Assembly (NCBI GenBank): GCA_916700875.1
Contig: CAKAKS010000034.1
Coordinates: 13,102,195-13,166,194 of the forward strand
Direction: 5' to 3'
DNA from: Sebastes aleutianus
Taxonomy: Eukaryota; Chordata; Actinopteri; Perciformes; Sebastidae
Length of the DNA: 64,000 nucleotides
Shown here: piece by piece, positions 14,101 through 26,565 of the stretch
Position numbering within the stretch: position 1 is the stretch's first letter
Layout: every line of letters begins with the position of its first letter
Made by a program: the position numbers and the translations under genes
The notes under the pieces: model-generated
What the model saw: the letters and a program-made list of their open reading frames with translations, nothing else
Database searches by the model: none
Told to the model about the DNA's origin: nothing

Positions 14101-17100
14101 AAAAGAAATGAGAAAATAATTAAATAAAAAATAAGAAATAAAATAGATAAAGAAATAAACCTGACTGACCATGAAGAGATTGTAAAATTACCCAAATTTA
14201 AATACATCTGTGATAAATTCCAAATGGTTGGGTATGTGGTCATAACCGATATTAGACATGACATGACATGACATGACATGACATGACAATAGACAGTTTA
14301 TGTCTTATAAATCCTAATCCTGATGGGTGGGCTATTAGCAATATTAATAAGAACATATATAGATGTCAACATATATCATGATATATCATATGTATGTAAA
14401 GTCACACATAGAATTATGAAATTGACATTTAATGCATTGAAACGGGTTCTAGACAAGACTCAATCCATTTGGACAAGACTAAACAATAATGTTGAATTCT
14501 CACCAAGCCTTGTTATCAGGGATGTTTAAACATAGAAAAAAAGGGGTTATAAAATGTGATTATATACATACTTATGGCTGGGGGAAGATTCAATATGAAA
14601 ATGAAAATTAATCGTTAATTATATGAGAAAATACTCTGTACTTTTCATTTGTCAAGTATTTAATTAACATAAGAGTATACAAAAATAGGCTTTACCATGT
14701 GGTAATTTCACATAAACTATTTATTTATAGAACTACCAGTAAATATGCTATATTGTGATATATATCGTTATCGAGATATGAAATGACCTATATCAGGATA
14801 GAAGATTTTGGCCATACCGCCCAGCCCTATATACTATACTGTATGTTGGCAGACAAAACAATGCAAATGGACATACTTGGCATCCAGGATTTCTAACGTA
14901 GAAGATAAATAATCAAAAGGACAATTCAGATAAAGAGTCCCTGACATGTTTGATAAATAGAGAAGAGGATGTTGCCTTCAGGGAACTCTCGCTTTATGTA
15001 GCCGACTCTTTAAAGGTTTTTCTTGATACATCACCCCTTGAATCCACTGAAGCAGGAAAAGGGATTTGGATGCCTTCCAGTGAGTGGCAAAAGTAATTGA
15101 TTTCAGCTGGTGTTCAGGGAGACACAGTTCACGGGTTCAGGTCAGAGTTTCTTCTTCCACCACAGAGGAAAGACAACAAATCAAATATTGTATCCCAGAG
15201 TGTCGAAGGAGCAGATTGAGTGACTGTCGACGAGGGCATTCATGATAGACCTCTATAATTTAGACAGTCTTAATAGTACAAGTGCATAGAGGTGTATTAA
15301 TACCTATTATTCAAATGTAATTGAGACATTAATTCACCTAAAATAGGTCCAGTTCCTCATGTAAAGTGTCCATACTCTGGATTGTATCATACATCATACA
15401 GAAAATAGATCTCTGTTATGAGGATTAAAATGCTTTATCCGCTCCTTTATCTTATTCAATCACCACCAGCCATTTTCTTACGGAGTCACATCCCCAATAG
15501 TTGCTCTAAAACCACGTTCACACACACACACTACGCTACACACAGATTAGCAGCCAGTGATAAATGGGAAGCAGCACAGGGCAGAGGGACGGGAAAAGAA
15601 GCCTACGGTGTCCTAATCTCATTAGCCCCTGTGTTAGCCTCACCCTCAGTGGATTAGCAGCAGACGATGTGCTGAGCCAGTCAGAGGGAGACAGAGAGAG
15701 AGTGAGAGGAAAGACCAAGGGACTGAGGAGGAGAATGAAAGCCTCTCTTTGAGATCAGTGTTTGAGTCCACACTACATCTCTAGCGACTGGATCCCCTGT
15801 GGAGAAGCCCCTTTGGCTCTGCCTCTCCTACTCCTGTCTCATTATAGCACTCACAGGCACAGGCAGCTGGAAATGCCTTATCATCATGATGGAATATATT
15901 GACATTCAAGTTTTCAGCTTTTTCATACACTAGTCCAGAAGTAGGGAAATATTTTCTGGATTTTGTTCTCGTCAAAAAAATGCCGCTGCCAGTCCTCATT
16001 AAAACCAGTGGGCGTCTACTTTTGCGCGTTAATGAGACGGCGTGAATGATTGACGAGCCGGCATAAAAAGTTTCCCCCACATTGTCACAGGTGACTGCCC
16101 CCAATTAAATTGTAAAATGTCAAAGTATCAAATGACTACAAGGAATTCAATTTGCAATGGCAATATGTGATTTACAGTATCAAACCAGGCTATAATAAAA
16201 TCTGAATTTATGTTCATTATTTGATGACGACGGCTCCACAAAAATCGATGTACTCATTTGAGTCATACAAGATGTTCTTCTGCACGCTTGTATGAAACTT
16301 TCAAAGGACAGGTGCATCAGAAAAGTCACTCTCAGGTTAAATGATTAAGAGAGAATGCTACACATTGTCATAAGTAGAGCGTTGTATTGACAAAGAAGTG
16401 CTTCGATCTTACATGAGGAATGTGTCGGCTAGTAGCAACCTTTACACAACACATTCTCACTCCCAACTTGTCAAATACCACCGCTTGGTCAGTGCCCCTC
16501 GGCATCGGAGACTGACGCACGGGGTACCCTTCTTGCCAGGGACGACGTGTTAATATACGCTCCTTACATGCATAATGTCCTTTCAAAATAAACTTCCGTT
16601 TTCATAGGAAGTTAGGTTTAGGCAACATAACCACTTAGTTAGGTTTAGGAAATGGCAAGGAGGGTGAAAAGAGGAGATGTCACGCGTCATCTTCGCGTCA
16701 TATTATAGGGGTACAACACATGTGCAGTCTGCACTCGCCAAAATTGAGCCAATAGCTTTGAACTTCACAACTCACCAGAGCAACTCTGAAGATACAGGAG
16801 ACAATCAAGTCTCCCAATGTCCTCAAAATGTCATAAAGTGTGCAGATGCAACGTCCTGTCAAATGTAACTAATCAGAAAACAACCGGCACATTTAACCAG
16901 ACGTTAACCAGGAAGATCTCTTTCAGATCAAAACCTTTCCTGTTCATCCCAAAATGTTCTCATTCGAAGCTTCAGGGAGTGTGTAGGATCTTTTCTTTAC
17001 TCACTAGAGCTGCTGTAAATTAGGGATGCAAAACAAACGAACCGTTGATTCATACAGTAGCAGTAAGCAAAGAGCGTCATGTCTCCATCACTACTGCTTT

Positions 17101-20100
17101 CTGACAAATTTCCAGTATTAAGTTGCACCCCTCCCCAAAAAAATCACACTATCCCCCCCCCCCACCACCACCCCCCAACTTGCTGCGGTTGCCACGGCAA
17201 CCGCTCAGGATCCATTCAAGACTCTTGAGACAGCGAGCTCGGAGCAGTGAGACGCAGAGATGGACCGAGACTGACACCCTGAACAGTGGCCTGCTACGGG
17301 CCACAGCAGCTGCACACATGAGGCTGCTCTTACTGTCAACACACAGACACACATACACATTTGGTTTACAAGAAGATCTTACCAAAAATGTCCTGTGAAC
17401 TCCAGCACAAAAAAAAATGAATGACCATTCAGAGTTTTGGAGCTGAATGTGCAGATCCTTTATTGCTCGGACAGCGTAGCAAATAAATAGAGAAATTGAT
17501 CGACCTTTCATCACAATGCTTTGGCAACTGTGGCCTAAACTATCATCAGTGAAGCACAGCATACTAAGCACATCTTTGAGTTAAAAGTCATGTTTACAAA
17601 TGTCATTATCTTCCTGCAACAGAATATACATGGTAATTATTTCAGCCTGCCTTGTCCACAATTACAGTTACAGCATTTAGCAGGTAGCCTTGACCAAAGA
17701 GACGCTCTCTAATGACTCTGATATCAACAGCAGATTGTTGTTGTTTTTTTCTTTTTACACATGAGGATTGAGAAATATGCTTAACACGATTTAGATTATA
17801 TGCAAACACCTCATTATAGCAGCAACAAAGACTTGAAACTTGACTTGGACTTGCAAAAAAAAATTACTTCTGAGCATGTCTGCTTTTTAGTTCATAAAAG
17901 TATACTTTGTATATTTGAACTCGTAGTACTTAGCCAATGATTTATGTATTACAGAAAGAGACTTGCTCCTTTTGCTATTTGATCTTGATGAGATTAAAAA
18001 AGATAATAAAATGTGTTGTTCTCGCATGCCTTTACGGTGAACAGATAATCCAAAAACTTGATGAATTGAAGTAAATTCATATCAAAACATCCTTTTACAA
18101 ACTGTCAAAGAATCATCCAAAGAATCAATTTAATTGCGTCGTGATGAAACTTGTGATTTATACCCCTATGAGCTTAGAAAGTGGCATTTGCAGACTATAA
18201 TAGCACACCTAATTGTCTCCTTGTAGCTTGTTGCAGGGCAGTGATTCTGTAACTTTGGACTGGTTTAGATCAAGCATGCCATTGCAAACGGCATTTTTGC
18301 TTCCCTTTTCTACTGGAAACTGACCTAAAAGAAAGAATAGAGAAAGGCCGACAACTCTATGCATGCCTTTTACCAGTTACAGCTTTCCATGTTAATTAAA
18401 ACAATGTTCACACTCAAAGTATGTGATAATGTCATGCTATAATAAGACATTAAGACAGCTGTTTCAGTGGTTAATAGGATAGTGTTAGTGCCCCAGAAAA
18501 AAAGAAAGTAGAAATGCTGCTTTAGGATCCTTTGTCTTCTCTCAACTTTCTCTTCTCTGAATCCTGGTCTAACTCTGTCCAACTCTGTGCAGCTGGAAAT
18601 GCCCTATCATGTGTGTCCCAATGGCCTTATAAGAGTCCTCTCTGAAACCCCTCCTCCCTTCCTCACTGCCCCAGAGGTAAGACCTTCTCCCTCCCCCCCC
18701 CTCCGCCAGAGCATCTGCTCCCCACGCGGTAGCCTGCAGCCCTCCCTCCCTCACTCACTCACTCTCCCTCTGGTTTGCTGTGGACGAGTGAGCTCCCCAC
18801 CTCCACCTCCACCTCCACCCTAACAACTAACAAGCCTCCAGTATCTACCTGCCCTGACTGCATCCCAGTTCTACTCTAGTGATAGGAGACTAGAAGTCTT
18901 ATCAGTGATCCTTTGTTGGACTAAATTTGACCCCACACTAAATTCAGTCGTTTTTATCCTAGCCTTAGATGTCTGACTGCATTTTTGCTCAATCACAGAA
19001 TAGGTTACTGAGTTTTAAACGTTGTAACTGGCCTTATGTCGCATTCAGGTCATATGGGATGGAGGGTATTTCCATGTCTAAGACTTGCCTGTGAGTGTTC
19101 ACGTCAACGCGGCGTCACCGTTCATGCAATTCCAACTGAAGGTAAACCGGTTGGCACTCAGAGTAAAGAACAGTCTTTTGGAGTTCTCATTAGCTGTATC
19201 TTTATTCTGTTGTGATGAAGAATAGTGCCATACATGTAGTAGGGGTGTAAGAAAATATCGATACACTTGAGTATCGCGATATTATGTTTTGTGATACTGT
19301 ATCGATTCTCAAAAACACTGTTTTGATTTTTAATTAATAGTTTACATGCAAAGATTTGTGGCTCGGATTGCACAAGGGACTGTGATAATGCAAATGCAGA
19401 TCCCACTGTTCTGATTGCATTAAAAAAAGTATTTGTTTTGCTCAGATTTTATACATACATTGGTGTGTTCTTTATCATAAAAAAAAAAATCATAATATAT
19501 CGCCTATACACAGCCCGACAGTTGTGGTCAATACACATTGAAAAACTGCAAGTCAATGCATCAACTGTCACTGAATTTTCAGAAAAAATATATGCAGAGA
19601 TTAGGGTTTGTTTAATAATTAATAATAATTTATGCATGTATGTCTAGTCTCAGTCAAACCTGAAATAAAATGGTTGATCATTTTTAAAATTCCAAATAAA
19701 GTCAGTGACGGTTAAATGCTTTAAAAATAATCCTTAGCAACACCTGTCTGCATGTCAGTTTACATGTTAGTATCTATAAAGTAGGAAAGGATACTATGAA
19801 AATAAGGAATTTGGGACACAGCCATGGAGTGGACACTTCACTAACAGCAATCATACGCTAGGTGATCGTGGATTTGAATAACTGCACATTTCTTTTGAAT
19901 GGGAGCCCTCTTTCAAAAGGCTTTTTTGCCTCGCTGGCGTTGGTTTAGTGGTCAAACTAACACTCTCTGACAAGCGTTTGAGCAGAGATGTCTTCCTCTA
20001 ATAATAGCTACAGATAACACATTTTCATTTTTTAATTGTACAATTATTCTTTCATTACATGCATCAGTAAAATCAGTTGCCCCAGATAATTACTGTACAC

Positions 20101-23100
20101 GTCTGTACAACCCAGAGCCGATAGATCAGCAGCAGCAGAAATGTGTGTATTGTGTGAGGTGGTCTGTGTTGTTGTCGGCAGCGGGGTGGTCCGGCGGGCC
20201 TCCCTGCGGGGGTTATTTACCCGCTCACATAGCCGCAGTTCTGCTGAGTCTGTCACATTGAACATTCACACAAACACACAGGTACACACACACAAAAAAA
20301 TGCACATACGAGTGTGTGTACAGACAGAACGCACTCTGTACATAACATAAATCTATAACTACTGTATTACACACACTCTCGGTGCTTACACAGCGACACT
20401 TTCTCTGCCAGCGCCAGTCCATTCGGATGAAGGATGACGACCTAGCGGAGGCGCACAGCCCTCTGAAATTAGCCACATTTATAACAGCTGTGACAAACAC
20501 GTGCACACACACACACAGATGCACTGTTTTTTCATTTTCTCTGAAACAGCGTAGCTCCCTCCCTTGTTTACTCTGCTGTTTTCACGTTGCCGCATTAAAC
20601 CCGTCACTCTGATGCTCTCTGTTGGACAGATGGTTGTCTGGTGGCGTTATGTGTTTCCTTGCCTTTTTATCAGTCTACCACCTGTCCTTCCTGCCACTTC
20701 TCCCATAATACCAGTCTATAAAGTAGTATTGCAGCATGTTCACTTCTTTTTTTTATTTAGCAAATGTGCTCCGTAATGCCTCTTTAAATATTGCCAAGAC
20801 ACGATAACGGCAAAGCTTTCAGGGAAGTCGGAGGTTAGTCAGACTAAAGCTAATCTTCCAGAGAATTGCAGCAGACTTTTTTCGAGGCTCTGCACAGTTT
20901 TGAAAATGGCAGAGGACGATAGGTTAAAATATTTGACCTTCCGATGCGGCTCCCTCAGCCTCGGCGGGCAGCGTTGTCAGGGAGCATAGCTGTTTCATGT
21001 TTGGAATAAATGATATTCGGTCTGTCAGAGCAGATATATATAAATGTGCCGGAGCGGTCGGTTGTCTGAATGTGTGTGTGAGTGCAGCGGCTTTCCCCTC
21101 GATAGGCCAGTGCCTCATCAGGGGTAATGGGCCATGATGAATCAGAACCTAATCAATGTGCATTACCATTAGGATTTATTCCCATGCTCACTCTCAGCGG
21201 CGGACGGGCAAAATCAACATCACTTAGCCAAAGCAGAGGAGACGCTATCCACAACCCACGTTGCATTAAATCAGCCAGCATCAACCACACAAACAATTAT
21301 AGAATAAGCAGTGGGGATCTAAGAGATGATCTAAGTGACATAAAGAAATCGATGAGTATTGGTTTTAATGCAGAGTTCTGGAAAATTGTTTTTCAGTGGC
21401 CCTTTTTTTCACTTTGCCTTGAAACATTTCTTGAGGAAATATTGCACCACAACATACGCACAAATATGTACATTCACAAACAACCTGTGTTTCTACTAGA
21501 AATAGGATTAGAAATATAATTGTTTGATTTCTCAGAAGCTAGAAAGCCTTATCATGTTTATGTAGAATGTGTTCACCCATACGGTACTGTACTACAGCTT
21601 GCTTACAACCTGATTTTATAATGACCTACACTTGAAGGATAAATCTGGCGATAATCTCTATTTTTCTTATTGTCAACAAATCCCATAAAAAGACTAAAAC
21701 CAACAATGAATCGATTCCAACGACATGTATTGTCTGTGTACCCAAAGCCTGATGTATCTAATTCCTCTGTGCCATAGAGCTCCACTACCAAACCTGGAGC
21801 TACCTCCACACCAAACTATTAAAAACACACCAATAAGACAGATGTAGACTGGCTGACATGTTCCTTCGTTACAATGAACAAGAGCACTGTAGTTTATTTT
21901 AAATTAATCCCACATACAGCTGAAAATATCCCTAGCACTTACTCCTGTTTGAGTAATGTTTGCTACATCTACAATATGCAGGGCCCAGCCGTTTCGGGAA
22001 ATGATTTAGCCCTTCTAAAAAATGAAATCATAAATGTGTGACCTGTTTTTTTAGATTTATATCTTCAGTATAACAACAGAGGGCTTGAGGCTGAGTGCCA
22101 CAGGCAGGCTAGAGAACTCAGAAAGTGTTGCTGACACAATGCTGGTTTTCGTCTTTTCATGGGATTTGTTGACAGTAAGAAAAATATAGACTAACGCCAG
22201 TCTTATGCTCAACCTTCTTTCCTATAAAGATAGAACATGTGTTCCTAATTGAATTGTGCACCAGATTTGACTGTTACCAGGCCATTAAATAGATGGTATC
22301 AGGCGCTATAGGCACCATAGATGTGGGTCATTCGGGGCCTACTACGCCTACTACGTTATAAAAATGAAAGCGTAACTTCAAAGCAACACGTTCTAACACG
22401 TTGTAAAACTGAATGAAACATTGTTTCTTTAGGTTTATGCAACAAAACCACTTAGTTAAGTTCAGGAAAAGCGTTGTGTTTTGAATCAAAATAACTACGC
22501 TTCAAAAGTGAAAGTGAAACTTAAGGCTTATGAGCACAAAGACAACTACATGTAGTGGTGGAATGTAACCAAGTACATTTACTTAAGTGCAATTATGAGG
22601 TACTTTAATTGAGTATTTACATTTTATGTTCCTTTTTTACTTTTACTCCACTCCTTTTTGAAAGCAAATATTGTACTTTTTACTCCACTGCATTTATTTG
22701 ACAGCTTTAGTAACTACTTACTTTGCATATTCAGATTATTAAGAGTAAATCCAAAGAAAATAAATAAATCAACTAATACATTATGATGTATTATCACAGG
22801 TTAAGTTACCCAGCAGTATATAAAGTACTTAAACTTAGCTCCACCTTTACCTTAAAGTACATTAAAGTGACAAACACATGCACCTCTAATTAAAATTCAG
22901 TAATATAATATATGTTATGCCGAAATGGGCTTTCCCGCATAATAAATACTTTTAATTTTTGATACTTTAAGTACATTTTGATGCTAATACTTTTGTACTT
23001 TTACTTAAGTAAGACTTTGAATGCAGGACTTTTACTTGTACCAAAGTATTTTTACACTGTAGTAGTGCTACGTTTACTTAAGTAAAAGGTCTTAATACTT

Positions 23101-26100
23101 CTTCAACCCCATAAGGAGTTTCATGCCGTCAATACTACAGCTCCTGACTCTCGCTTCTGCTAGAGGTCGCTGTTCTTTTATACTTTCTTTTGGTGATCGA
23201 CCATGTAAATACAGTAGATGATAAAACCTACTAGTGGGAGTAGTAGGCCCCTATTGACCCACATCTATGAGGCTTATAACCACCAATAACACTTCTTTAA
23301 TGGCCTGATAACAGTCTAATCGGCTGAATTGTTTGTGTCAGGATTACATATTATGTTCTAAACTGATTCATTCACGTCAGTATTTAGTTGAACTGTCAAA
23401 TGCTCCCGTCTTCATTTTAGTGTTGTTGTTCTTTAACCTGTTTATGTATTACTTTGCTCGAGCATGTGTGTGTTTGTTTTGCATGTCATTCTTCAACGTG
23501 AGCTGTTGTTGTAGGTTTCAAAGTTTTCTTTTCTTTATAGCTTGTCCTCCCATTCCAGTGAGATCTCTCTCTTTCCACCTCAGTCTTCTTTCTTTCAGTG
23601 TGTGTGTGTGTGTGTTTGTGATTAGACTGTGTGTGCCGCCGCTGCTGCGTCCTACCCCGCATTGTGACGTCCCCGGAGCAGTGCCATGTGTTGTGTCATT
23701 TTCTGTTTAACAGCACTTTTCTTTCCCCCCCTTCTTTCCCCTTTTGTCCCACCTCCTCTCACCGCCCACTGTGTTTTGTCCCGGTTGACTGTGTGCAGCG
23801 GTGTTGGGCTCAATTCTGTGCCCGTGTTGATTATTTTTTATTTGAACCCACTGCCCTCACCACCGCGGTGCTTCTCTTATGGTTTTTGTTTTTGTTCTTA
23901 TAGTTGCAGGATCCTCGCATGTATGATCAGGTCTATAGGTACTTAGACCTTCCAGGGCAGGTATGTGAAAATACAGCGATTTATTTCAAAAACACTGTGT
24001 GTGATTTCTGCTTCTTTACAGATCTGTGTGTGTGTGTGTGTGTTGAGTCAGTCATGCTGAAGTCTGTGTAGCAGGGAGTGTTCGATGGACTGGAGTAAAT
24101 ATGTAAAAAAAAAACATGTCAAATTGTCACTTTATGACTACTTTGTGAGTTCCACGCTTCAGTAAAAATATAAACTTGTATGATAACTTGATTTGGTCCA
24201 CGTCAGTCAATGAGCACTCCCTGTTCCCAAGCTTGACAGTATTTCCTGTGTGATTTGTCTCATCACAGAGCTAATTCAGCACACTGTCAATTTGACATCA
24301 CCTAATTTAAGACGTATAGAAGTTTTGCTGCTGTGTAAAATGAAGGTGAATTGTTTAAGAGAGGAGGCGTTGGTGTATGGATGTTTATGTGAACAGTTAA
24401 ATAAAGAGGATGTAGCAGCATTTAGCATCAGAAAATAGGGTAAATATCCAGAGGGGGCAACATAGATCCACGAATAAAATGTATTTAACAGCAGCTAATC
24501 TGTTATCTTTTCTCTCTCCCTCTCGTCTCCTTTTCTTTCTCTCCATCCACAAAACCATCTCTTGCGGATTTATCCTCCATCTCCTGTTTCCCTCTAACCG
24601 TTTCTTCCCACACCATCACCACCATCATTACCATCATCCTCCCCCCATCACCCTCCTTACCTTACCAAAGATAAAGGCGATAGACCGTCCGGAGCCGGAG
24701 AAGATACCGCGGGCGCCTCACGACCGTAAGAAGGAGTGGCAGAAAATGGCGCTGGGCGCAGAGCTCGTCCAGGACATACCTGACGACAAACACAGAGAGG
24801 CCAACGGATCTGCAGGTTACCACGACAACAGGTATGTAAATGTGGCTGTCCAGTAGTCATCACGCATCTCAGAGTTGGAAAATTCTCAGAGACAAACATT
24901 TGGGTCTACTTTTTAGGCTTACAGTTACAATTTCTTATTACACGGCTTTGTTGAATACTCGATTCTGATTGGTCAATCACGGCGTTCTACGGTCTGTTAT
25001 TTCTTTATAGCAGACCATTGCTATGTATAACCGACTGTTGCTATGGGCGCAGTTCTGATGTTGGACTCTGGAGGACAGTTTTTGTGTCGAATTATTGATT
25101 TCTTAAATAAGTAGCCGTGTAATAAGTGGGATAATGTACAGCTAGCGGGTCATTGTCGTGAAATAACGTGAATAATGCGTACCACATCACCCTGTCAGGG
25201 TTTATTTCACAACAATGACCGGCTCGCTGTACATTATCCCTTACTTAATCTAGGAAAGTCTTAGCCTGTTAGGAGTTACCAGCAGGTGTCAAATGTTGGG
25301 ACTAACATGCACATACATCCTGGTAACCATGGAAATACAGTATTAAAATATCAATGAGCTTCAAAAATACTGATTGGATAAACATCGGAAGTAATCTACA
25401 AAAAATAAATTGCGCATCACTCCACATAAAACGGGTTCTGGCAATTTACACTTCAGCTACAATTTAAAGTTCCTCACTGTTGTGATTGTGTTTATTGTGC
25501 CTCATATTCAATCATTTCCCTGTCAGTCAATGTGATTAATAAGAAAAGATTTTATGCAAAGTGGCGGTTTTCTTTGATTTGTCGGTGCCATGAATAGCTG
25601 ACATAAAGTCTTTTCTCCGAGTATTGATGAGGAAGCATACCGCAGTGTCAGCACATATACATGGTTGTGAGTCTGTGATGGACTAGGAGAGCAGCCCAGC
25701 AGTACTCACAAAACACCGGCTGAATTATTACTGTAGCTGAGGCACGTTTACATTTTTGCTCATAAATAAAATATATAAAAATGGTGCAAAGTACAGAAAT
25801 AGGCAGATTAACTGTAATTATCTTTGAGGAAGTTAATCCATTGTAGAATAATGTTTTTTTAGCCTTGACCTGAGCTGAAGTGGAGTGTGATACACCCTCA
25901 AGTGATTCTACTTTCTGAATTTCATTTTCTTTTTTTCCTGTGTTAAAAAGTCTAGATCAGATGGGTCCACAGACTCACTGAGAAAAACATCGTGTCATCT
26001 CAAATTTTTTATAAAAGTTCAAAGTGTAAAATCTCATTAATTAAATCTCAGAAAAAAAGAACTTCAACAAGCTTGAACATTCCTGCTAATTAGGTCCTTC

Positions 26101-26491
26101 ATCTCGGCTTCATAAATACAGGATTGATCATGAAAAGATGTTTTTTAAACTTATTTTTACACTTTTTTTTTATTAAGAGTAAGTAGACTGTTGTACCCAG
26201 CGTGCACCACATTAACTCTTAGCCCACTTCTGTATAATGGCTAGGAACATTTACATGATACGATCCATTATATCTGCTCCCAACCTGGAGGTAAATCATC
26301 TTCAACCTGTAGGATGATTTACAGGATAAGAAAGAAGAAAATACAAGCTCTGCTCGCATCTTTGCATCTATCTCTTCAAGCCTCTAAACATTATTCAAAT
26401 GAATCTAGAAAGACTATTAGAGGAAAAAGTCATTCTTTGGTGGAACCGCTCACCACTTCTTGACATGTACAGTATAATGCATGACGAGGGC

Positions 26492-26565
<74 letters not shown>

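Larger units (their letters stand above)
11513..24670 (+). other. wasf1: wasf1 intron (13.2 kb, phase 0)
   Basis: This is the largest intron in the window. It contains two candidate cassette exons (18593-18676 and 23910-23960), an RFX-type palindrome at 17185-17204, several MITEs (14573-14828, 21645-22200, 22265-23327) and many AC microsatellites. The rest is unique-looking sequence in which I recognise nothing. Confidence 0.85.
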
